Positions 8,276 through 15,591 of a stretch of DNA of 20,506 nt are shown here, piece after piece (within the stretch, counting starts at the first letter, position 1; the number at the start of each line of letters is the position of its first letter). A program made the translations under genes and the position numbers. The notes beneath the pieces are model-generated. The model did no database searches and was not told where the DNA came from. It saw only the letters and a program-made list of their open reading frames with translations. The DNA is from Bacillota bacterium (GTDB lineage: Bacteria; Bacillota; Clostridia; Christensenellales; Aristaeellaceae): positions 1 to 20,506 of the forward strand of contig JAEVYX010000009.1 of NCBI GenBank assembly GCA_023392515.1, given 5' to 3'.

Positions 8276-8292
8276 AGGAAAGGGCGCTTTTG
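8254..8292 (+). terminator. Terminator-like hairpin after dapL, overlapping the purA promoter
   Basis: AAGCGCCC (8254-8261) and GGGCGCTT (8282-8289) form a perfect 8-bp stem followed by a short T run. The 20-base loop contains the -10 box of the purA promoter. Transcripts coming from dapL would carry both arms, whereas RNA started at the purA promoter would carry only the right arm. The short T run suggests modest efficiency. Confidence 0.6.
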
Positions 8293-8348
8293 TCATGCGC
8301 CTATGGATGGCGGCAATGGAGCCGCCGGCATAAAGGAGGATCTTTTTT

Positions 8349-9629
8349 ATGATTCGTACCATCGTCGGCGCCAACTGGGGCGATGAGGGCAAGGGAAAAG
8401 TCACCGATGTGCTGGCGGAAAAAAGTGACATCGTTGTCCGCTTTCAGGGCGGAGCCAATGCCGGGCATACCATCATCAATGAATTTGGAAAGTTTGCGCT
8501 GCATCTGCTCCCTTCCGGCGTATTCCATCCGCATATCGTCAACATTATCGGCCCGGGTGTGGCATTTAACATTGAGGCGCTGCTTCACGAGCTGAATACA
8601 TTGGTGGGCCGGGGCGTACCCAAGCCTACGGTGCTGATTTCCGACAGGGCTCAGGTTATGATGCCTTATCATATCGACTTTGACAAGTATGAGGAAGAGC
8701 GCCTTGCCGCTAAGTCCTTTGGCAGCACCAAGTCCGGCATCGCGCCTTTCTACAGTGATAAATATGCCAAAATAGGCCTGCAGGTCTGCCAATTATACGA
8801 TGAAGCACTTTTGCGGGAAAAGCTTCAAAATGTGGCCAGCCAGAAAAACGTGCTGCTGGGTTACCTTTATCAAAAGCCGCCGCTGGACGTGGATGCGCTG
8901 GTGGAGACCTATACCTCCCTTGCCGCCCTCATCAAGCCCATGGTGTGCGATACCACCTATTATCTGCATCAGGCGGTCAAGGAAGGCAAAACCATCCTGC
9001 TGGAAGGCCAATTGGGCTCCCTGCGCGACCCGGATCATGGCATTTATCCTTATACCACATCCTCCTCGCCCCTAGCCGGATTTGGCACGGTGGGCGCGGG
9101 CGTTCCCGCCTGGGATATGAAGGATATTTATTGCGTCACGAAAGCGTATTCCAGCTGCGTAGGTGCCGGTCCCTTTGTGACGGAGCTGTTTGGCGATGAA
9201 GCGACAGAACTGCGTAACCGGGGCGGCGATGCAGGAGAATATGGGGCGACCACAGGCCGGCCCCGCCGGGTCGGCTGGTTTGACGCCGTGGCTACCAGGT
9301 ATGGCGTTATGGTTCAGGGCGGCACGGAAGCGGTGCTCACCAACCTGGACGTGCTAGGATATTTAAAGGAAATCCCCGTTTGCACAGCGTATGAAATCGC
9401 CGGGCAAAAGACGGTGCAATTCCCCAACACGCCGCGACTGATGGGTGCCAAGCCTGTTTATGAGGTGCTTCCGGGCTGGCAAAGCGATGTGCGGGGAATC
9501 AGGCGGTATGAAGATCTGCCGGACAACTGCAAGCGGTACGTAGACTTTTTGGAAAAGCAGTTGGAAGTGCCGATCCGCATTGTTTCAAACGGTCCCCGGC
9601 GGGAAGAAATCCTTTACCGGGAGCCTTAA
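8349..9629 (+). CDS. purA: Adenylosuccinate synthetase
   Basis: Cytoplasmic GTP-dependent enzyme joining IMP and aspartate to adenylosuccinate, the first committed step to AMP. 426 residues, normal length. The P-loop GANWGDEGKGK (7-17) carries the catalytic Asp12, and GGANAGHT carries His40. KAYSSCVGAGPF and GATTGRPRRVGWFD are also present. Two segments differ from the E. coli form: GSTKSGIAP at 125-133 where E. coli has GTTGRGIGP, and EGQLGSLRDPDHG at 219-231 where E. coli has EGAQGTLLDIDHG. From memory these changes are shared by PurA of many Clostridia, so this looks like a lineage variant and not a different enzyme. AAAGGAGGA precedes ATG 8349. Confidence 0.95.
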   Translation: MIRTIVGANWGDEGKGKVTDVLAEKSDIVVRFQGGANAGHTIINEFGKFALHLLPSGVFHPHIVNIIGPGVAFNIEALLHELNTLVGRGVPKPTVLISDRAQVMMPYHIDFDKYEEERLAAKSFGSTKSGIAPFYSDKYAKIGLQVCQLYDEALLREKLQNVASQKNVLLGYLYQKPPLDVDALVETYTSLAALIKPMVCDTTYYLHQAVKEGKTILLEGQLGSLRDPDHGIYPYTTSSSPLAGFGTVGAGVPAWDMKDIYCVTKAYSSCVGAGPFVTELFGDEATELRNRGGDAGEYGATTGRPRRVGWFDAVATRYGVMVQGGTEAVLTNLDVLGYLKEIPVCTAYEIAGQKTVQFPNTPRLMGAKPVYEVLPGWQSDVRGIRRYEDLPDNCKRYVDFLEKQLEVPIRIVSNGPRREEILYREP

Positions 9630-9647
9630 ATACACAAGGTCAACAAT

Positions 9648-9714
9648 GGGGTTGGGGTTAAGAAGGTGATCCCGGGCATGTTCCCAGGAAACCCTCTTGT
9701 CCGGCCCCTTTTTT
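9648..9714 (+). terminator. Possible weak terminator after purA
   Basis: G-rich repeats GGGGTT (9648-9653 and 9654-9659) can pair with AACCC (9690-9694) and CCCC (9705-9708), and six T residues follow at 9709-9714. The stem is imperfect with a large loop. The T run ends only about 5 bases before the ribosome site of the next gene, so some read-through from purA is likely. I see no clear promoter for the next operon. Confidence 0.3.
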
Positions 9715-9729
9715 CATACAGGAGGAACC

Positions 9730-10524
9730 ATGGCCATTATTGATATACATGCCCATATTTATCCGGACGCCATCGCACAAAAAGCTGCGATATCCATCGG
9801 AGAATTCTATGATATTCCCATACGCCACGACGGTACCCTGGAGACACTCCTTACGGAAAACCGGGAAGCAGGCATCACCAGAAGTGTTGTCCATTCCGTA
9901 GCCGTTGCCTGGGAAAAGGTGGAGCGGATCAACGATTTTATTGCCCTTTCAGCAAAGAAACATCCGGAGCAGCTGATCGGCTTTGCCACCATGCACCCGC
10001 AGCATCCCCACATCCAGAAGGAATTGGAGCGGGCTGTTGCCCTGGGGCTTCGCGGAGTCAAGCTCCATCCTGACTTTCAGCATTTCCCCATTGATGACGA
10101 GGCGGCGTTTCCTATTTATGAGGCGATGGAAGGCCGGCTGCCGCTGCTGATCCACACCGGGGATACCCGGTACGATTACAGCCAGCCCTGGCGCATGGCC
10201 AGGGTTCTGGACAGGTTTCCCAGGCTGCAGGTCATCTGCGCCCACCTGGGCGGCTGGTCTCAGTGGAGCACGGCCCATGAAATCCTGGCCGGGCGGCCCA
10301 ATGTATGGGTGGATACATCCTCCAGCCTGTATGCCATTTCTCCCGAAGTCGCAAGGGAGGCCATCCTGCACTATGGCATTGACCGGGTGATGTTTGGCAC
10401 CGACTACCCCATGTGGAATCCCACGGAAGAAACAGCCCGCTTCAAGGCGTTGGGCTTTTCTTCGGAAGACATGGAAAAAGTGCTGCATCAAAACGCCGAA
10501 AAGCTCCTTCACGAAACGGCATAA
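9730..10524 (+). CDS. Amidohydrolase-family metal-dependent hydrolase
   Basis: 264 residues, a TIM-barrel amidohydrolase of the Amidohydro_2 type (PF04909). The metal-binding HxH is in DIHAHIYPD near the N-terminus. GVKLHPDFQHFPID, LLIHTGDT, VICAHLGGW and VMFGTDYPMW follow in the usual order, and the last contains the conserved aspartate. It carries no signal peptide, so it should be cytoplasmic. Relatives include decarboxylases and hydrolases of very varied substrates, so I assign no reaction. AGGAGGA at 9720-9726 supports ATG 9730. Its stop is followed at once by the hisH ribosome site, so it is probably the first gene of an operon with hisH, hisF and a GNAT gene. The context suggests a link to histidine or nucleotide metabolism, but only as a guess. 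Confidence 0.88.
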   Translation: MAIIDIHAHIYPDAIAQKAAISIGEFYDIPIRHDGTLETLLTENREAGITRSVVHSVAVAWEKVERINDFIALSAKKHPEQLIGFATMHPQHPHIQKELERAVALGLRGVKLHPDFQHFPIDDEAAFPIYEAMEGRLPLLIHTGDTRYDYSQPWRMARVLDRFPRLQVICAHLGGWSQWSTAHEILAGRPNVWVDTSSSLYAISPEVAREAILHYGIDRVMFGTDYPMWNPTEETARFKALGFSSEDMEKVLHQNAEKLLHETA

Positions 10525-10538
10525 AGGAGGATAATGAC

Positions 10539-11165
10539 TTGATTGCCATTATCGATTACGGCATGGGCAACCTGCGCAGCGTTGAAAAGGCGCTGGCGTA
10601 TTTGGGGCAGCCTTCAGAAATTACCGATGATCCAAAGCGGGTATTGGCGGCGGATCATGTCATTCTGCCGGGGGTCGGCGCATTCAGAGATGCCATGGCA
10701 CGTTTGAGGGATACAGGCCTTGCCGATGCCGCCCGGGAAGTGGCAAGGCTTAAAAAGCCGTTGCTTGGCATATGCCTTGGTATGCAATTGCTGTTTGAAG
10801 GAAGCGAGGAAGGCGGATACCATGAAGGGCTGGGCCTTTTGCCCGGCACCATCGTCCGCTTTCCAGAAATGAGCCTCAAGGTGCCGCATATGGGCTGGAA
10901 CACATTGGATACGAGAGACTGCGTTTTGTTTGACGGGGGGCTGCACCCTTACGTCTATTTTGTTCATTCCTATTTCATGCCGGATATCTCTCCTGAATGG
11001 ACAACGGCTACCGCCACCTATGGCGTGCCCTTCACCGCCGTGGCTCAGTGGGAAAATGTATTGGGCGCCCAATTCCACCCGGAAAAAAGCGGAGAGGACG
11101 GCCTCGATATGCTTCGGCGGTTCGCTGCGTGGCAGCCTGAGCGGGAAGGGGAAAGATCATGCTGA
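10539..11165 (+). CDS. hisH: Imidazole glycerol phosphate synthase, glutaminase subunit
   Basis: Class I glutamine amidotransferase that feeds ammonia to HisF in histidine synthesis. 208 residues, normal length. The triad is complete: Cys79 in LLGICLGMQLLFEGS, and His180 and Glu182 in GAQFHPEKSG. The N-terminal IAIIDYGMGNLRSVEKAL is typical. Start choice: AAGGAGG at 10524-10530 points to a TTG at 10539. The only nearby ATG (10534) is out of frame, and in-frame starts further up would run deep into the previous gene. A TTG start is uncommon. The 3' end overlaps hisF by 7 bases, fitting the 1:1 complex of the two products. Confidence 0.96.
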   Translation: MIAIIDYGMGNLRSVEKALAYLGQPSEITDDPKRVLAADHVILPGVGAFRDAMARLRDTGLADAAREVARLKKPLLGICLGMQLLFEGSEEGGYHEGLGLLPGTIVRFPEMSLKVPHMGWNTLDTRDCVLFDGGLHPYVYFVHSYFMPDISPEWTTATATYGVPFTAVAQWENVLGAQFHPEKSGEDGLDMLRRFAAWQPEREGERSC

Positions 11166-11917
11166 CCAAAAGAATTATCCCGTGTCTGGACATCCGGGAT
11201 GGCCGGGTGGTAAAGGGGATTAACTTTGTTTCCATCCGGGATGCGGGGGACCCCGTGGAAGCCGCTGTGGAATACAATCGGGCAGGCGCGGACGAGCTTG
11301 TTCTTTTGGATATCAATGCCTCCCACGAGGGCCGGGGCACGATGTTGGATGTTACATCCAGGGTGGCCGAGCAGGTGTTCATACCCTTTACGGTGGGCGG
11401 CGGCATTACGTCATTGGAACAGATTCGGGATTTATTGCGCCTGGGTGCCGATAAGGTATCCGTCAACAGCCCCGGGGTGCGGAATCCGGATTTTATTGAA
11501 GAGGCGGCCATGCGCTTTGGCAGCCAGTGCATTGTGCTGGCCATGGATGTGAAGAAAAGAGAAAACGGCGGCTGGGACGTTTATGTAAACGGCGGCCGGG
11601 TGAACACGGGCAAGGATGCCGTTTTATGGGCCCGGGAAGGTGTCAGGCGGGGGGCCGGAGAAATCCTGCTTACCAGCATGGATACTGACGGTGTGGGAAA
11701 CGGCTATGATCTTGATGTTACCCGTGCTATCGCCGATGCGGTATCGGTGCCGGTGATCGCTTCCGGCGGCGCAGGCCAGATGTCCCACTTCAAGGATGCG
11801 CTGACCACGGGCAGGGCCGATGCGGCGCTGGCAGCTACGCTTTTCCACTTTGGGATATTGGAGATACGAAAGCTGAAAGAGTACCTGCAAACAGAAGGTG
11901 TACCGGTCCGACTGTAA
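11159..11917 (+). CDS. hisF: Imidazole glycerol phosphate synthase, cyclase subunit
   Basis: (beta-alpha)8-barrel cyclase that turns PRFAR and ammonia into imidazole glycerol phosphate and AICAR. 252 residues, full length. Both catalytic aspartates are present: Asp11 in IIPCLDIRDGRVVKG and Asp130 in VLAMDVKKR. VGGGIT near 79 and VIASGGAGQMSHF form the phosphate-binding loops. One deviation: the loop usually reading SMDxDGTK is SMDTDGVG at 173-180, although the functionally important Asp177 is kept. It overlaps hisH by 7 bases. No other his genes are in this window. AICAR made here would return to the purine pathway upstream of PurA. Confidence 0.97.
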   Translation: MLTKRIIPCLDIRDGRVVKGINFVSIRDAGDPVEAAVEYNRAGADELVLLDINASHEGRGTMLDVTSRVAEQVFIPFTVGGGITSLEQIRDLLRLGADKVSVNSPGVRNPDFIEEAAMRFGSQCIVLAMDVKKRENGGWDVYVNGGRVNTGKDAVLWAREGVRRGAGEILLTSMDTDGVGNGYDLDVTRAIADAVSVPVIASGGAGQMSHFKDALTTGRADAALAATLFHFGILEIRKLKEYLQTEGVPVRL

Positions 11918-11938
11918 ACCGGCACGCAGGAGACAACC

Positions 11939-12388
11939 ATGGAAAATGAAATTGCCATTGTGCCCGCTTCCCTGGAACATAGGGAGGGTGTATACCGCCT
12001 GCTGTGTGAACTGGAAGGGCCGGGATTTGACCGGGTCGGTTTCGACTTGACTTTTGATACAAACCTGAAAGCCCCCTGCATCTGTTACTTTGTGGCGCTT
12101 TTGCAAGGCCTGCCAATCGGCTTTATCAGCTTGCATATACAAATGCTTTTGCACCATGGAACGCTGATTGGTGAAATACAGGAGCTGATCGTGACCGAGG
12201 CCTGCCGGTCCAAGCGTATTGGGGAGGAATTGTTCCATAGAGCTCTTCAGGCTGCCCGGGATAAAGGCTGCGCCCAGTTGGAGGTATCCAGCCGCAATAC
12301 CAGGGTACGCAGTCATCAGTTTTACGAAAGAATGGGGATGAATAATACCCATTATACATTTTGTCTTCCCATTGATCCCTCTGAATGA
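11939..12388 (+). CDS. PhnO-like GNAT N-acetyltransferase
   Basis: 149 residues, a GNAT fold. The acetyl-CoA site is in the IVTEACRSKRIGEELF segment (84-99), preceded by a GEIQEL strand. The pattern LLCELEGPGFDRVGF...NLKAPCICYFVALLQG...LHIQMLLHHG...IGEIQEL, ending in HQFYERMGM, closely follows E. coli PhnO, the aminoalkylphosphonate N-acetyltransferase, including the double histidine at 72-73. It may therefore acetylate small amines, but no phosphonate genes are nearby and the substrate stays open. AGGAGA at 11927-11932 sets the start. It begins 21 bases after hisF and is probably the last gene of that operon. Confidence 0.82.
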   Translation: MENEIAIVPASLEHREGVYRLLCELEGPGFDRVGFDLTFDTNLKAPCICYFVALLQGLPIGFISLHIQMLLHHGTLIGEIQELIVTEACRSKRIGEELFHRALQAARDKGCAQLEVSSRNTRVRSHQFYERMGMNNTHYTFCLPIDPSE

Positions 12389-12439
12389 ATTGGTATTTTT
12401 TAGAAACCCATTGGGGACTATAGCCATGTAAACAAATCC

Positions 12440-12468
12440 TTGCTAAGGCCTTGCAAGCAGGGTATAAT
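12440..12468 (+). promoter_or_regulatory. Upstream promoter in the intergenic stretch
   Basis: TTGCTA at 12440-12445, a 17-base spacer, TATAAT at 12463-12468. An imperfect palindrome, CTTGC-N9-GCAAG (12439-12457, centre containing AAGGCCTT), lies across the -35 box and spacer and could be an operator. It would start RNA near 12475, some 275 bases before the next gene. Confidence 0.6.
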
Positions 12469-12678
12469 TGGAATACAAAAGATTGCGTATACCCGTAAGA
12501 TCAAAGAATTCACTTTATACATCCTGGTATTTGAATGGATAGGAATTTCAATAAAATGGCGGTAAATAGATAAAAAGCATGGTCCGATAAAAGTTTATAT
12601 GGGCTTTCTTACTGAATGGAGGTCGTTTTAAATTTAGGAAACGGGGCGGTATTATTTACAAAGGTGACAGTTTTTTGC

Positions 12679-12707
12679 TTGTGAATGGCAGATAGATTCT
12701 GTATAAT
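12679..12707 (+). promoter_or_regulatory. Promoter of the beta-propeller gene
   Basis: TTGTGA at 12679-12684, a 17-base spacer, TATAAT at 12702-12707. The start site near 12714 lies downstream of the in-frame ATG at 12685, which supports translation from TTG 12751. Confidence 0.75.
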
Positions 12708-12750
12708 AAGCAAGTGGGCTTGTCCCTTTGAAGAAAAGGAGTGCCATAAT

Positions 12751-15489
12751 TTGAGCGATTATAATAACAACCGCCCCCAGGGCCGCATTCCGGCCCGGGC
12801 GATGTATGGTCCGAAAGAACCGACACAAGCGAGTCGGACACAGGAGGCTATACCAACCCGCCGGGGCAATCCCGTCCGGGCGCAGCAAGCGCCGGATTGG
12901 GAAGATGATATCATTCCCTCCAGCACACAGTTGGTCAGTAAAAGGGCTGTCAGGCCCGAGATGGCAGACGCCCGGCAAGCGGCTCCGGCAGCACAGGCGC
13001 GGACGCGTCACCGCCGGTCGGATCGGTATGCCGCAAACGCAAATGACCAGGACACCATGCCCCTGGAACCCATCCGTCCGCAAACGCCCCCAATCCGTAC
13101 CGGAGCGCCCATACAGCCGGCCCGCCGGGTCATGGATGAAGGCGCCTTGTATGGCCAGGAAAAGCCGCCGGTTTCGGGCGGGATTTATGCCAGGCCTCCC
13201 CGGGGCGGGGATGTAACCGAGCCCCGTTCAAGAAGGCAGCAGCCGGCACCCGCCTATCTTCAGGAAGAAGAGGAAGCCCCGCGGCGCGGCCATGGCTGCC
13301 TGATCGGTCTTTTGGTTTTGGTGCTTGTGCTGGCCCTGTCTTTTGTAGGCTTGTTTGTGCTTTTGCCCGAAGGGGATACAGGCATGATTGGTTCTCTCAA
13401 CGGGGTAAAGGCCAGTATTATGGAAGAGTATGAAAAGATCGCCGAGAATTTGAAAAATCTAATTGCCCCGGAGGCCAAAGTGCCCGCCCAGGCGTTGGAT
13501 TTTCAAGTAGTGCCCACATCCGGACAAGCTCCGCTGGAATTGTCCTTCACCCTAACTACCACCAAATCGGTGATGGGGGTCCGGCTGGTGGATACCACAG
13601 GTGCCGTTCTCAAAGAGGATAATGTATCCGTGGTAGCCGACAACGAGGAAAACCGGATTTGGTCTATCAAGTTAACGCTGAATGACGCCTATTCCGGTAC
13701 TATGGAGGCTCAGATTCAAGACGAGGAAGCGTGGCTGTCAACCGGCAAAACCGTACAGCTGAATATCGGCTCGCCCATTGTGGTGCCTACGGAGTCACCG
13801 GCGCCTGTCAATACGGTGGAGCCGCCCGTTGCTACCCTTCAGCCCTTGGTTATGGTAACGCCTGAACCTGTCATAACTCCGGCACCTACAATCGAACCCA
13901 CGCAGACGCCTGTGCCGACCCCGGAACCCACAGCGACTCCGGAACCCACAGCAACGCCTGCGCCCACTTCAACCCCCATGGTTTATCAGCCTGCGGCAGC
14001 TGTGGAGGGTACAGACCCCAGCGTATTAAAGGCAGTGGCAAAGGTTTATTCAAACGGAAAATCAGTAAGCGATTTTGCCCGCACTGTGGAAGTGAAAATG
14101 CCCTCTCCTGAGGCCTACAGTGCTTGGCAGGGCGGCGTACTCACTTTCAGAGGAGGACCCTTCCGCCAGAATGCTTCCTTTGGCACGGTGGATGTAACAC
14201 AAAGCAAGCTGGAAGTATTGTGGACTGCCGACATGGGCAGCATTGACAGCTATCACGGTGCAGGCTGGACAGGCCAGCCCGCCATTGTCAAGTGGCCCAA
14301 GGAAATCCGGGAAATGATGAATATCAACGATGAGAAGAAGTCCATTACCGCTTTGAAGGAAGTCATCATGCCTTCTCAGGACGGCAAGATTTACTTCCTG
14401 GATTTGAGCGATGGTAAGGCCACCCGCGATCCGATTAACGTGGGTTATCCGCTAAAGAGCTCCATCACTGTGGACCCCAGGAGTATTCCCATGATCAGCG
14501 TGGGCCAGGGAATAAGCAAAATTAACCGGGGCACCGGCAAAATCGGTTATTTCCTCTTCAGCCTGATCGACCAGAAGCAATTGATGTTCATCAATGGCCG
14601 GGATGATAAAGCATTTAGCACAAACGGTGCATTTGACGGTACATCCCTTATTGATTTGACCAGCGATACCATGATTGTAGCCGGAGAAAATGGCATGCTT
14701 TATACCGTAGCCCTGGATACCAAGTTTGACTATGCTGCCAAGACATTGACCATCAAGCCCACAATAGCGCAGTACAAGTCCCAGGTAAGCGGCCAGAAGA
14801 ATGCCGACACCAGTGTGGAAGGCAGTGTAGCCGTCTATGGCAGCTATGCTTACTATGCCGATGCCTATGGCGTATTGCAATGCGTGGACATGAATACAAT
14901 GAAGCCTGTTTGGATGGTAAATACCGACGATAATACAGACGCCACCGTAGCTTTGGATTTTGACGAAGATGGCACCTTGGCCCTTTATACCGCCAATACC
15001 CTAAAGCGGCAGGGAAAGAACGGCGTATGCACCATCCGTCGCCTGAACGCGCTCACCGGTGAGCAGATGTGGTCCCACACTGTCAATGTAGCCTATGATT
15101 CCGACGAGGTGGGCGGCGTAATGGCCTCACCCGTAGTCGGGCAAAACAGCATTTCCAATCTGGTGGTTTTCACCGTCGGCAAGACGGCTGAAGGCGGCAC
15201 CATGCTGGCTTTGGACAAGAAGACCGGTGAAGTGGTCTGGCAGCAAAACATGCAGTCCTTCAGCTGGAGTTCCCCTGTCGCCGTGTATAACGAAGCTGGC
15301 GATGCCTGGATTCTTCAGGGCGACAGCAGCGGCATTCTAAAATTGATGGACGGCCAGACGGGCGCAGTGCTTAACAGCATTGAGTTGGATGGCGCTATCA
15401 CCGGTTCCCCCGCCGTTTACAACGATATGCTGGTGGTGGGAACAAGCGGCAAAGGCGTCAGCAAAATTTACGGCGTACAAATTCAGTAA
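12751..15489 (+). CDS. Membrane-anchored protein with extracellular PQQ-like beta-propeller
   Basis: 912 residues from a TTG start with AAGGAG at 12736-12741. Parts in order: a disordered N-terminal region rich in Pro, Arg, Ala and Gln (about 1-178); one transmembrane helix (about 181-205, CLIGLLVLVLVLALSFVGLF) after RRGHG, so the N-terminus should be cytoplasmic; a short helical stretch; an Ig/PKD-like beta domain (about 250-350, QVVPTSGQAPLELSFTL); a Pro/Thr-rich linker (about 353-413); and a C-terminal PQQ/BamB-type propeller (about 450-912) with repeated blades such as GKIYFLDLSDG, GVLQCVDMNTMKPVW, TMLALDKKTGEVVW and GILKLMDGQTG. No cofactor or catalytic site is evident; propellers of this kind usually bind protein or carbohydrate. 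It is monocistronic between its own promoter and a terminator. The function is unknown; a cell-envelope scaffold or sensor is possible. Confidence 0.88.
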   Translation: MSDYNNNRPQGRIPARAMYGPKEPTQASRTQEAIPTRRGNPVRAQQAPDWEDDIIPSSTQLVSKRAVRPEMADARQAAPAAQARTRHRRSDRYAANANDQDTMPLEPIRPQTPPIRTGAPIQPARRVMDEGALYGQEKPPVSGGIYARPPRGGDVTEPRSRRQQPAPAYLQEEEEAPRRGHGCLIGLLVLVLVLALSFVGLFVLLPEGDTGMIGSLNGVKASIMEEYEKIAENLKNLIAPEAKVPAQALDFQVVPTSGQAPLELSFTLTTTKSVMGVRLVDTTGAVLKEDNVSVVADNEENRIWSIKLTLNDAYSGTMEAQIQDEEAWLSTGKTVQLNIGSPIVVPTESPAPVNTVEPPVATLQPLVMVTPEPVITPAPTIEPTQTPVPTPEPTATPEPTATPAPTSTPMVYQPAAAVEGTDPSVLKAVAKVYSNGKSVSDFARTVEVKMPSPEAYSAWQGGVLTFRGGPFRQNASFGTVDVTQSKLEVLWTADMGSIDSYHGAGWTGQPAIVKWPKEIREMMNINDEKKSITALKEVIMPSQDGKIYFLDLSDGKATRDPINVGYPLKSSITVDPRSIPMISVGQGISKINRGTGKIGYFLFSLIDQKQLMFINGRDDKAFSTNGAFDGTSLIDLTSDTMIVAGENGMLYTVALDTKFDYAAKTLTIKPTIAQYKSQVSGQKNADTSVEGSVAVYGSYAYYADAYGVLQCVDMNTMKPVWMVNTDDNTDATVALDFDEDGTLALYTANTLKRQGKNGVCTIRRLNALTGEQMWSHTVNVAYDSDEVGGVMASPVVGQNSISNLVVFTVGKTAEGGTMLALDKKTGEVVWQQNMQSFSWSSPVAVYNEAGDAWILQGDSSGILKLMDGQTGAVLNSIELDGAITGSPAVYNDMLVVGTSGKGVSKIYGVQIQ
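13921..13956 (+). repeat. 18-bp tandem repeat in the Pro/Thr linker
   Basis: CCGGAACCCACAGCGACT (13921-13938) is repeated as CCGGAACCCACAGCAACG (13939-13956), 16 of 18 identical, encoding PEPTAT twice. More degenerate TP/EP units extend on both sides (about 13855-13980), as expected for a linker that grows and shrinks by slippage. Confidence 0.85.
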
Positions 15490-15493
15490 CCGG

Positions 15494-15559
15494 GAAACAG
15501 GCCGCAATAGCGCCGGGGAAGGCTAAAAGCCTGCCTCCGGGCTGTCGGCCTGTTTCTTT
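15494..15559 (+). terminator. Terminator of the beta-propeller gene
   Basis: A perfect 10-bp outer stem, GAAACAGGCC (15494-15503) with GGCCTGTTTC (15547-15556), encloses an inner hairpin built from GCCGGGG, AGGCT, AGCCT and CTCCGGGC around an AAA loop. The T-rich end TGTTTCTTTA follows. It starts 4 bases after the stop codon. Confidence 0.8.
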
Positions 15560-15591
15560 AATAGCTGACATACAAGAGAGGATGACGGACA

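Larger units (their letters stand above)
12389..12750. other. Gene-free intergenic stretch with two promoters
   Basis: About 360 AT-rich bases between the acetyltransferase and the propeller gene. I see no ORF with a ribosome site; the best are frames of 10-12 codons without one. It holds two sigma-A type promoters (described separately), and a GGAGG at about 12617 that is followed within a few codons by stops. No terminator for the upstream operon, tRNA or known riboswitch core could be recognised. Confidence 0.7.

Noticed and set aside
8282..8348. Purine riboswitch in the purA leader
   Set aside because: The leader is only about 67 bases, and no purine aptamer core sequences are visible.
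9730..10524. Histidinol-phosphate phosphatase of the PHP family
   Set aside because: The position beside hisHF is suggestive, but the motif order (HxH, VKLHPD, IHTGDT, AHLGG, GTDYP) is that of Amidohydro_2 proteins, not PHP phosphatases.
10539..11917. HisH/HisF homologues of sugar-amidation pathways (LPS or legionaminic type)
   Set aside because: Catalytic residues and lengths match true histidine-pathway subunits, and no sugar-nucleotide genes are nearby.
12685..12750. ATG 12685 as the start of the propeller protein
   Set aside because: It overlaps the -35/-10 promoter, lies upstream of the likely RNA start and has no ribosome site; TTG 12751 has AAGGAG at the right distance.
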